From Rhodospirillales bacterium 70-18 (lineage in GTDB: Bacteria > Pseudomonadota > Alphaproteobacteria > Acetobacterales > Acetobacteraceae), in NCBI GenBank assembly GCA_001899585.1, contig MKWE01000003.1, forward strand, positions 62,001 through 126,000: 64,000 bases of DNA. Direction: 5' to 3'. Both the position numbers and the translations under genes were made by a program. This document shows positions 35,321 to 42,248 of this stretch, one piece after another (positions within the stretch are counted from its first letter, which is position 1; each line of letters begins with the position of its first letter). The notes under the pieces were generated by a model, which was given only the letters and a program-made list of their open reading frames with translations, was not told the origin of the DNA and ran no database searches.

Positions 35321-35328
35321 ACAGGCGC

Positions 35329-35357
35329 GGGGGCGGGGTGTGTTTCCCCCCGCCCCC
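35329..35357. terminator. G+C-rich hairpin between convergent genes
   Basis: GGGGGCGGGG (35329-35338) pairs perfectly with CCCCGCCCCC (35348-35357) around a 9-nt loop. It lies between the htrA stop and the convergent deacetylase gene, so it could end transcription from both sides. No T-tract follows. Confidence 0.55.
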
Positions 35358-35362
35358 TTCCG

Positions 35363-36394
35363 CTACGCCTCCAGCCCCTCCAGGAACCGGCCCAGCAGCC
35401 CGCCGATCACCTCGGTGTTGTAGCCGCCTTCCTGGATGATCGCGCAGTCCAGCCCGGACTTGCCGACCATTTCCCCCGCCTGCGCGAAGCCGTCGGCGCT
35501 CACCGACAGGAAGCCCAGCGGCTCCTGCGCGCTGGCGTCGAAGCCAAGGCTGACCACCAGCGCGTCGCAGCCCATGTCCTCGATCAGCCGCAGCCCGGTG
35601 GCCACCGCGACGGTCCATTCCGCGTCGCCGCTGCCCTGGCGCAGCGGCAGGTTGAGGTTGCAGCCCGCCCCCGGCCCGGCGCCGCGCTCGCGGGCATGGC
35701 CGACATACCAGGGGTAATAGGCGTTCGGGTCGCCATGCACCGAGACGAACACCACGTCGTCGCGCTCCCAGAAAATGCCCTGGGTGCCGTTGCCGTGGTG
35801 GCTGTCGATATCCAGGATCCCCACCCGCCCGGCCCCGCGCATCCGCAGCCGCTCGGCCGCCAGCGCCGCGTTGTTCAGGTAGCAATGCCCGCCGGCCCGC
35901 GCGGCATAGGCGTGGTGGCCGGGCGGGCGGGCCAGCGCATAGGCGTGCCGCCCCTCGGCCACCTCGTCGGCGGCGGCGATCGCGCCGGCCGCCGCCGCCA
36001 GCGCCGCCGGCCAGGTTTGCGCGGTGATCGGGCAGGCGGTATCGGCGGTGTACCAGCCCAGCCGCCCGGTGATCGCGGCGGGCGGCCGGGCGCCGTTGGC
36101 CAGCATCTCCGGGCCCGGATGGGTGTTGGCCACCATCTCCGGCCCCGCCCCCTCCATCGCCGCCCACTCGGCCGGCCCGTCGCGCAGGAAATCCAGGTAG
36201 TCGGCCGGATGCACCGCCAGCAGCGCCCCGCGTCCGGCCGGCGGCGGCGCCACCACCTCCAGCTTCAGCGCCGCGCAGGCCGCTAGCAGCGCCTCGGCGC
36301 GGGCCGGCGTCTCGTAGTTGCGGCGCACCACCCCGCGCTGCAGGAAGAACTGCGGCGCATGGTCCAGCTGCGCCTTGTCCCAGAAAGCCTTCAT
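35363..36394 (-). CDS. histone deacetylase-family hydrolase (acetylpolyamine amidohydrolase-like)
   Basis: 343 residues of the arginase/deacetylase fold. Zinc-site and catalytic motifs are intact: RPPGHHA (tandem His), GHCYLNNAALAA, LDIDSHHGNGTQ (Asp and His zinc ligands) and VVSLGFDASAQEP. Bacterial members deacetylate acetylpolyamines or other small amides; the substrate is not determined by sequence. It stands alone on the minus strand between htrA and an M81 peptidase gene. Confidence 0.88.
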   Translation of the reverse strand: MKAFWDKAQLDHAPQFFLQRGVVRRNYETPARAEALLAACAALKLEVVAPPPAGRGALLAVHPADYLDFLRDGPAEWAAMEGAGPEMVANTHPGPEMLANGARPPAAITGRLGWYTADTACPITAQTWPAALAAAAGAIAAADEVAEGRHAYALARPPGHHAYAARAGGHCYLNNAALAAERLRMRGAGRVGILDIDSHHGNGTQGIFWERDDVVFVSVHGDPNAYYPWYVGHARERGAGPGAGCNLNLPLRQGSGDAEWTVAVATGLRLIEDMGCDALVVSLGFDASAQEPLGFLSVSADGFAQAGEMVGKSGLDCAIIQEGGYNTEVIGGLLGRFLEGLEA

Positions 36395-36425
36395 CGCGGT
36401 CTCCGCTCGGTATGAGCGGGAAGGC

Positions 36426-36475
36426 TAGAGCAGGATCGCCGCAGGTGGAATCACCCGGGCCGTAATTTGCGCCGA
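36426..36475. repeat. dispersed intergenic repeat, copy 1
   Basis: Begins TAGAGCAGGATCGCCGCAG and continues through GGTGGAATCAC and CCGTAAT. It matches the element at 46596 at most positions, including the unbroken 15-mer CGCAGGTGGAATCAC. It lies in the gap between the divergent deacetylase and M81 peptidase genes. Confidence 0.6.
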
Positions 36476-36588
36476 TGCGCCGAATGTCCGCTCCGCCAGG
36501 GAAGCCGGGCGGGGCATGCCCCCGGCTTGTCCATCCGCCGCCACCGTCTATGCTGCCGCCTTCAAGTTTCGCGGATCGAGGTCAGACC

Positions 36589-38079
36589 ATGCGCATCGCC
36601 ATCGGCGGGTTCCTGCACGAGAGCCACTCCTTCGCCCCCCGGCCCACCACCTATGCCGATTTCGTCCAGCCCGGCGGTTTCCCGGGCCTGGTCCATGGCA
36701 AGGCGCTGTTCGAGGCGGTGCGCACCACCTCGGTGCCGATCGCCGGCGCGCTGGCGGTGGGCGAGGAGCTGGGCGCCGAGATCGTGCCGCTCGCCTGGGC
36801 CATCGCCAACCCCGCCGGCCCGGTGCAGGACGAAGCCTTCGAGCGCATCACCGCGCTGATCTGCGCCGAACTCTCCAAGGCGCTGGATGCCGGCCCGCTC
36901 GACGGCATCTACCTCGACCTGCACGGCGCCGCACTCGCCGACCACTACCCGGACATGGAGGGCGAGATCCTGCGCCGCGTGCGCGCCATCGCCGGGGCCA
37001 CGCCGCTCACCATCAGCCTGGACCCGCACTGCAACCTCACGCCCCTTATGGTCGACCTGTGTGACGCGCTGGTGCCCTTCCGCACCTACCCGCACGTGGA
37101 CATGAAGGCGGCCGGCGCCCAGGCGATGCGCCTGCTGGCCGAGCGCATCCGCCGCGGCCGCCCCTGGGCGCGGGCCTTCCGCCAGGTGGATTACTGGATC
37201 GCCCTGCCGGCGCAATGCACGCTGATGGCCCCGATGCTGCCGGTGATGGAGGAGCGCACCGCCATCGCCGCCCGCCCGGGCGTGGCCGAGCTGGCCTTCT
37301 GCTTCGGCTTCCCCTACGCCGATTTCCACGATTGCGGCGTGGCGCTGGCCGCCTATGCCGACACCCAGGCCCAGGCCGATGCCGCCGCCGACGCCTTCAA
37401 ATCGGCCATCGACGCCCGCGAGGCCAGCTTCGCGATGGACATCCTGCAAGCCGACACGGCGGTGCGCGAGGCGATCGCGGGCGCCGGCACCGGCAAGCCG
37501 GTGGTGATCGCCGACACCCAGGACAACCCCGGCGGCGGCGGCCATGGCGACACCACCGGCCTGCTGGCCGAACTGATCGCCCAGCACGCCCAGAACGCCG
37601 TGCTCTGCCTCATCAACGACGCCGAGAGCGCCACGGCCTGCCACCAGGCCGGCGAGGGCGCCACCATCCCGCTGATGCTGGGCGGCAAGTCCGACGCGAC
37701 GCCCCTGAAGGTCGAGGCCCGCATCCTTAAGCTCACCGACGGCCGCTTCACCCTCACCGGCCCGATGGGCGCCGGCAACCCGGCCAATCTCGGCCCGACG
37801 GCGCTGATCCAGGTCGCCACCGGCGTGCGCGTGGTGGTGGTCAGCCGCAAGATGCAGGCGCTGGACCAGGCGATCCTGCGCCATGTCGGCATCGAGCCGG
37901 CGGAATGCGGCATCCTGGTGCTGAAATCCTCGGTGCATTTCCGCGCCGACTTCCAGCCGATCGCCTCGCGGGTGATCGTCGCCGCCGCCCCCGGCCCGGT
38001 GGTGGCCGACCCGGCGACGCTCACCTTCCACCATCTGCGCCCGGGCCTGCGGCTGCGCCCGATGGCGAATTCCAGGTGA
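36589..38079 (+). CDS. M81-family metallopeptidase (MlrC-like)
   Basis: 496 residues of the MlrC family, named for the zinc enzyme that finishes microcystin degradation in Sphingomonas. N terminus MRIAIGGFLHESHSFAPRPT has the conserved HE(S)xxF metal-site pattern; LDLHGAALADHYPDMEGEIL and SLDPHCNLTP follow; the C-terminal domain has DNPGGGGHGDTTGLL. Most homologues have unknown physiological substrates, probably small peptides or amides. A stem-loop follows the stop. Confidence 0.86.
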   Translation: MRIAIGGFLHESHSFAPRPTTYADFVQPGGFPGLVHGKALFEAVRTTSVPIAGALAVGEELGAEIVPLAWAIANPAGPVQDEAFERITALICAELSKALDAGPLDGIYLDLHGAALADHYPDMEGEILRRVRAIAGATPLTISLDPHCNLTPLMVDLCDALVPFRTYPHVDMKAAGAQAMRLLAERIRRGRPWARAFRQVDYWIALPAQCTLMAPMLPVMEERTAIAARPGVAELAFCFGFPYADFHDCGVALAAYADTQAQADAAADAFKSAIDAREASFAMDILQADTAVREAIAGAGTGKPVVIADTQDNPGGGGHGDTTGLLAELIAQHAQNAVLCLINDAESATACHQAGEGATIPLMLGGKSDATPLKVEARILKLTDGRFTLTGPMGAGNPANLGPTALIQVATGVRVVVVSRKMQALDQAILRHVGIEPAECGILVLKSSVHFRADFQPIASRVIVAAAPGPVVADPATLTFHHLRPGLRLRPMANSR

Positions 38080-38083
38080 GGCA

Positions 38084-38102
38084 GGGGGGCGGCAGGCCCC
38101 CC
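38084..38102 (+). terminator. stem-loop after the M81 peptidase gene
   Basis: GGGGGGC (38084-38090) and GCCCCCC (38096-38102) form a 7-bp stem with a 5-nt loop, 5 nt after the stop codon. There is no T-tract, so it may be only part of a terminator. Confidence 0.45.
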
Positions 38103-38238
38103 GCTTCGTAAGCTTCGCGCAAGCTACATTGGCAATCCGTAGGGAGGCGTCAACGCCGGCTTCATCCGGCGCGTGGTAATGCTTGCGGCAAGGGAACGTC
38201 CAGCCGATCCGACCCATTGGCCACGAAGGACCACAGCC

Positions 38239-38811
38239 ATGCTCCGTTCCCTGACGACCCGCCTGCTGCACATGCTGGTGGCGCTCTCCGTGGTCCACCA
38301 GCTGGTGGTCGGCGCCGTCATGTCCGGCCCCCGCTCGGGCGGGCTGCTGTGGCAGGCCCACCAGGCGGTGGGCATCGCCAGCCTCGGCATCCTGCTCGCC
38401 TTCTGGGCCTGGACGCTGCTGCGCCGCGGCGAGACCCGCCTCGTCCGCCTGTTCCCCTGGCTGTCCGCCGCCGGCCGCGCCGCGCTGCGGGCCGACGCCG
38501 CCGCCCATCTGCGCGCCCTGCGCCAGTTCCGCCTGCCGCATGGCGAGGACAGCCCGATCGCCAGCGCCACCCACGGCCTGGGCCTGCTGGCGGCCAGCGC
38601 CATGGCGGTGACGGGCGGGATGTTCTTCCTCAAGGGCATCGCGCCGCAATCCCTGGTGTGGCTCGCGCTCAACCTGCACGGCGCCATCGCCAACCTGATG
38701 TGGGCCTACCTGATCGCCCATGCCGGCCTGGCCCTGCTGCACGAACTCACCGGCCAGCGCGTGCTGCGCCGCATGTCCCCGGTCGGCCTGGAGCACGCCG
38801 GCGCCGACTGA
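38239..38811 (+). CDS. cytochrome b561-family membrane protein
   Basis: 190 residues with four hydrophobic helices (about 8-26, 40-60, 112-132, 145-165) and histidines suited to b-haem ligation in LLHMLVALSVVHQ, QAHQAVG, ATHGLG and IAHAGLALLHELTG. Members pass electrons from quinol or superoxide in the inner membrane. About 160 nt of non-coding sequence precede it. It converges with ridA, leaving a 4-nt gap. Confidence 0.85.
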   Translation: MLRSLTTRLLHMLVALSVVHQLVVGAVMSGPRSGGLLWQAHQAVGIASLGILLAFWAWTLLRRGETRLVRLFPWLSAAGRAALRADAAAHLRALRQFRLPHGEDSPIASATHGLGLLAASAMAVTGGMFFLKGIAPQSLVWLALNLHGAIANLMWAYLIAHAGLALLHELTGQRVLRRMSPVGLEHAGAD

Positions 38812-38815
38812 CGGA

Positions 38816-39196
38816 CTACGCTCCGGCGAGCGCGATGCAGGCGAACGCCACCTTGGCCTCGGTCGGCACGCCGAACCGCGCGGTGTGCCGCGCCGGCAGC
38901 CCGCCGGGGAAATGCTTCACGTATTCGGCGTTGCACGCGGCGTAATCGGCCGGGTCGGTGATCAGCATGGTCATCTGCACCACCCGGTCCAGCCCGCTGC
39001 CCGCCTCGCCGAGGATCGCCGCCACATGGGCCAGGGCGTTGCGCACCTGCTCCGCCGCGGTCTCGCCGCGATGGATGCCGCGCGCCGGGTCGTGCGGCGC
39101 CGAATGGCCGGAGACGAACACCAGCCCGCCGGCCCGCGTGGCGCGGCTGAACGGCCGGGTGGCGCCGGGCTCGGGCTGGTCGATGAAGTCGATCAT
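38816..39196 (-). CDS. RidA/YjgF-family protein
   Basis: 126 residues of the trimeric Rid fold. RidA proper deaminates reactive 2-aminoacrylate. The C-terminal part GGLPARHTARFGVPTEAKVAFACIAL resembles, in broken form, the conserved R-x-T-x-G/F-V core. The catalytic arginine seems to be the R in PARHTA. Last gene of the eda-kdgK operon, 15 nt after the DUF2237 gene. Confidence 0.83.
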   Translation of the reverse strand: MIDFIDQPEPGATRPFSRATRAGGLVFVSGHSAPHDPARGIHRGETAAEQVRNALAHVAAILGEAGSGLDRVVQMTMLITDPADYAACNAEYVKHFPGGLPARHTARFGVPTEAKVAFACIALAGA

Positions 39197-39211
39197 GGCC
39201 GGTTCCCCCGT

Positions 39212-39607
39212 TCAGTCCGCGGCGAAGCGCCGCAGGTCGTCCAGCGTGCAGTAGCGCAGCGCCCCCTCATGCGTGGCGCCCAGCACCACGCCCGGCGCAT
39301 GCCCGGCCTCCAGCGCCTCCTGCCAGCGCGGCGCGCACAGGCACCAGCGGTCGCCGGCGCGCAGGCCGGGAAAGCCGAACTGCGGCAGCGGCGTCGAGAG
39401 GTCGTTGCCGGCCGCCCGGCTGAAGCGCAGGAAATCCTCGGTCATCACCGCGCAGACGGTATGGCTGCCGACATCCTCCACGCTGGTGTCGCAGCAGCCG
39501 TTGCGGAAGAACCCGGTCACCGGGCGGGACGAGCAGCTTTCCAGCCGTCCCCCCAGCACGTTGCGACCGGGCCGCCGCCCGCCGCCGCCTGTCTCGTCGA
39601 ACGGCAT
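39212..39607 (-). CDS. DUF2237 family protein
   Basis: 131 residues closely matching DUF2237: NVLGGRLESCSSRPVTGFFR, CCDTSVEDVGSHTVCAVMT, FSRAAGNDLSTP and GDRWCLCAPRWQEALEAG. The four to five cysteines are conserved in the family, but no function is known. It lies 11 nt after the GNAT gene and 15 nt before ridA. Confidence 0.88.
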   Translation of the reverse strand: MPFDETGGGGRRPGRNVLGGRLESCSSRPVTGFFRNGCCDTSVEDVGSHTVCAVMTEDFLRFSRAAGNDLSTPLPQFGFPGLRAGDRWCLCAPRWQEALEAGHAPGVVLGATHEGALRYCTLDDLRRFAAD

Positions 39608-39618
39608 CGCCGCCTCCT

Positions 39619-40161
39619 TCAGCCCGCACCGGGCACGCGCAGCCGATACAGCACATGCCGCCGCAGCCCATGGCCTTCCGGCACGCGCGGATGGTCGAAA
39701 TCCTCCGCCGGGTCGCGCGTCATGCCCAGCCGCTCCATCACCGCGCGGGAGCGGGCGTTGCTTGCCGCGGTGAACGCCACGAAGTCGCGCAGGCCGCAGC
39801 GCGATGCCGCGTCGGCGATCGCCGCCCGCGCCGCCTCGGTGGCATAGCCGCGCCCCCACCAGGCCCGCCCCAGCCGCCAGCTCAGCTCCACCGCCGGCGC
39901 ACAGGGCAGGTCGGCGGGCACCCGCTGCACCCCCACCATGCCGACCAGCGGGCAGACGCCGCCCGGCGCCTCCACGGCCCAGAATCCGAACCCTTCCCGC
40001 GCGAAATGCACCATGATTCGGGCGATAAACGCGTCCGATTCGTCCCGCGTGAGCGGTTTCGGGAAGAATTCCATCACCTCCGGGTCGGCGTTGATGGCGG
40101 CGAAGCGGGCGAAATCATCGTCCCAGAACGGCCGCAGCATCAGCCGGTCGGTCAGCAGCAC
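39619..40161 (-). CDS. GNAT-family N-acetyltransferase (RimJ/RimL-like)
   Basis: 180 residues. N terminus LLTDRLMLRPFWDDDFARFA and the acetyl-CoA site LGRAWWGRGYATEAARAAI are typical of the RimJ/RimL subgroup; NARSRAVMERLGM is the usual motif B. The acceptor is unknown. Its start overlaps the kdgK stop by 10 nt. Confidence 0.87.
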   Translation of the reverse strand: MLLTDRLMLRPFWDDDFARFAAINADPEVMEFFPKPLTRDESDAFIARIMVHFAREGFGFWAVEAPGGVCPLVGMVGVQRVPADLPCAPAVELSWRLGRAWWGRGYATEAARAAIADAASRCGLRDFVAFTAASNARSRAVMERLGMTRDPAEDFDHPRVPEGHGLRRHVLYRLRVPGAG

Positions 40162-41087
40162 GGCACGCGCTCCAGCGCCGCCAGCACGTCAGCCGCGCGC
40201 GGGATCGGGGCGACGGCGCCGTAGCCCTCGGTTTTCAGCGCGGCGGCGGCGGCGGCGTAGCGGGCGGCCGGCACGGCGGCGTCGCCGGCGATCAGCCGGG
40301 CCAGGAAACTGCCGCAAAACGTGTCGCCGGCGCCGGTGGCGTCCACCGCGCGGCACGGAAAGGGTGGGATGTGGACCCGCCCGTCGGCGGTGGCCACCAG
40401 CGCGCCGGCGGCGCCCATCTTCAGCACCACCAGCGGCGGGCCGAGCCGCAGGTAGAAATCGGCGACCGCGTCGGGGTCGTCGAGCCCGGTCAGCGCGCGG
40501 GCGTCGTCCAGCCCGGGCAGCGCCACGTCGGCCTGCGCCACCGCGGCATGGATCACGGCCGCCGCCCGCGCCGCCGGCCACAGCCGGGGGCGGTAATTGG
40601 TGTCGTACGCCACCAGCGCGCCGGCCGCCCGCGCCAGGCCGATCGCATGGAACACCGCGTCGGCCGCGCTGGCGGAAATGCCCTGGCTGATGCCTGAGGC
40701 GTAGAACATCCTCGCCCCGCCGAGCAGCCCGGCCGGCACGTCGGCCGGCGCGATGCGGCTGGCCGCCGAGCCGTCGCGGTAATACAGGAATTCGTGCCCG
40801 GCCGGCCCGTGCATGACGAAATACACCCCCGTCGCCGCCCCCTCCGGCCGGCCCACGCCGGAGGTGTCGACACCCTCCTCCCGCCACAGCCGCATGAAGC
40901 GCTCGCCGGCCGGGTCGCGCCCCACGGCGCTGACGTAGGCGACGCTGGCGCCCTGCCGGGCGGCGGCCACGGCGGCGTTGGAGGTGTCGCCGCCGCAGCC
41001 CTCCAGATACAGCACCCGCCCGTCCGGGCCGGCCGGCTGCTGGTTGAACTCCAGCATCGGCTCGCCCATGCACACCAGGTCGGCCAC
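40152..41087 (-). CDS. kdgK: 2-keto-3-deoxygluconate kinase (PfkB family)
   Basis: Phosphorylates KDG to KDPG, the substrate of the aldolase encoded just upstream. 311 residues with GGDTSNAAVAAARQG near residue 28, YDTNYRPRLWP and the C-terminal DATGAGDTFCGSFLARL motif. The GTG at 41087, 4 nt after the aldolase stop, gives MADLVCMGEPMLEF; the ATG at 41069 is an alternative start. Assignment to KDG rather than another sugar acid rests on pairing with eda. Confidence 0.87.
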   Translation of the reverse strand: MADLVCMGEPMLEFNQQPAGPDGRVLYLEGCGGDTSNAAVAAARQGASVAYVSAVGRDPAGERFMRLWREEGVDTSGVGRPEGAATGVYFVMHGPAGHEFLYYRDGSAASRIAPADVPAGLLGGARMFYASGISQGISASAADAVFHAIGLARAAGALVAYDTNYRPRLWPAARAAAVIHAAVAQADVALPGLDDARALTGLDDPDAVADFYLRLGPPLVVLKMGAAGALVATADGRVHIPPFPCRAVDATGAGDTFCGSFLARLIAGDAAVPAARYAAAAAALKTEGYGAVAPIPRAADVLAALERVPCC

Positions 41088-41091
41088 CGGC

Positions 41092-41736
41092 TCAGCCCTG
41101 CCGGATGGCGGCGGCGGCGGCCAGGATGGCGGCGCGGTCGCCGGCCGCCACCCGCGCTTCGTCCACCAGCGCCCCGCCCATGCCGACGAAGGCGGCGCCG
41201 GCCTCCAGATAGGCGGCGACATTGCCCGGCGACACGCCGCCGGTCGGGCAGAAGGCCACGCCCGGGAACACGCTGGCCAGCGCCTTCACATGGCCCGGCC
41301 CGCCGGCCGAACTGGCCGGGAACACCTTCACCACGTCCGCCCCGCCGGCCAGCGCGGCCCGCACCTCGGTCGGCGTCAGCGCGCCCAGCATCAGCAGCGC
41401 CCCGGCGGCGCGGCAGGGCGCGGCCAGGGCCGGGTCCACCCAGGGCGCGACCAGGAAGCGCGCGCCGGCCGCCAGGCACGCCTCGGCGGCGGCGGCGTCC
41501 GGCACCGTGCCGGCGCCGACCAGCAGCGCGGGGTCGGCCGCCAGTTCGCGGATCAGCGCCGGGGCGTCCGGGATGGTCATGGTGATCTCGAAGATGGTCA
41601 GCCCGGCGTCGCGCAGCCATTGCACCACGGTGGCGGCATGGGCGGCGCTGGCGGTGCGCACCACCGGCACCACGCGCGCGGCGCGCAGCCGGGCCAGCAT
41701 TTCGGCCCGCGGGCCTGAGTCATTCGGTGTGTTCAT
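41092..41736 (-). CDS. eda: KDPG aldolase
   Basis: Cleaves 2-keto-3-deoxy-6-phosphogluconate to pyruvate and glyceraldehyde 3-phosphate in the Entner-Doudoroff pathway. 214 residues; the Schiff-base lysine lies in DVVKVFPASSAGG, with VGAGTV and CPTGGVSPGN as further family motifs. First gene of a five-gene minus-strand operon. A KDPGal aldolase is possible. Confidence 0.89.
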   Translation of the reverse strand: MNTPNDSGPRAEMLARLRAARVVPVVRTASAAHAATVVQWLRDAGLTIFEITMTIPDAPALIRELAADPALLVGAGTVPDAAAAEACLAAGARFLVAPWVDPALAAPCRAAGALLMLGALTPTEVRAALAGGADVVKVFPASSAGGPGHVKALASVFPGVAFCPTGGVSPGNVAAYLEAGAAFVGMGGALVDEARVAAGDRAAILAAAAAIRQG

Positions 41737-41791
41737 GCGCCGCTCTCCTTGGCCGGCAAACTGCCATGGCTGGCGGCGGGACGGAAGCGGC

Positions 41792-41817
41792 GGCTGGCTG
41801 GCCCGGCTGGCTGGCCC
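41792..41817 (+). repeat. two tandem 13-bp units
   Basis: GGCTGGCTGGCCC occurs twice head to tail, just after the stop of the orphan gene at 41820 and before eda. It is too short to name and may simply be slippage. Confidence 0.4.
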
Positions 41818-41819
41818 GG

Positions 41820-42164
41820 TTAGCCGCCGAGACGCTGTGCGGTGGCATTCAGCGCCACCACCTTGCTGCCCAGCGCGCCCAGCGTGGCGCGGTAGTCGTG
41901 CAACGAGGCGCCGAGGCCCTGCACGCTGCCGTGCAGGCTGCCCAGCGCGCCGCGCCAGTCGGCCACCGCGCTGCGCTGCGCGGCCAGGGCGGCGTCCAGC
42001 GCCGCCAGCGCCGAGGCCAGCCGGGCGGCGGGGTCCTGCGCCGGCGCCGGCCCGGGCACCGGCCCGGCCACAGGCTCAATCACCGGCCTGGCGGCCGGGG
42101 CACGGAACGCGCCGGGAAACGCGATGATCTCAGCGGTATGTGTGGCCTGCACGATCGTCTCCAC
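41820..42164 (-). CDS. hypothetical protein, helical
   Basis: 114 residues, not recognised. The first half is Pro/Ala-rich (residues 20-48). The second half (about 50-114) is Ala/Leu-rich with regular hydrophobic spacing, as in LASALAALDAALAAQ and GSLHGSVQGLGASLHDY, predicting a helical bundle or coiled coil. No signal peptide. It follows the GT2 gene after an A/T-rich 84-nt gap that could hold its own promoter. Confidence 0.55.
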   Translation of the reverse strand: METIVQATHTAEIIAFPGAFRAPAARPVIEPVAGPVPGPAPAQDPAARLASALAALDAALAAQRSAVADWRGALGSLHGSVQGLGASLHDYRATLGALGSKVVALNATAQRLGG

Positions 42165-42248
42165 GGCTTCGGATGGGCGCTTCGGGTGGGATTAAGAAAT
42201 CATCAACATTTCCGAATTTCAAGAAAAATCTCAGAAATTAACCATTTC

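Noticed and set aside
41792-41817. Possible start of a repeat array (two 13-bp units)
   Set aside because: Only two adjacent copies without spacers; no CRISPR-like structure or cas genes anywhere in the window.
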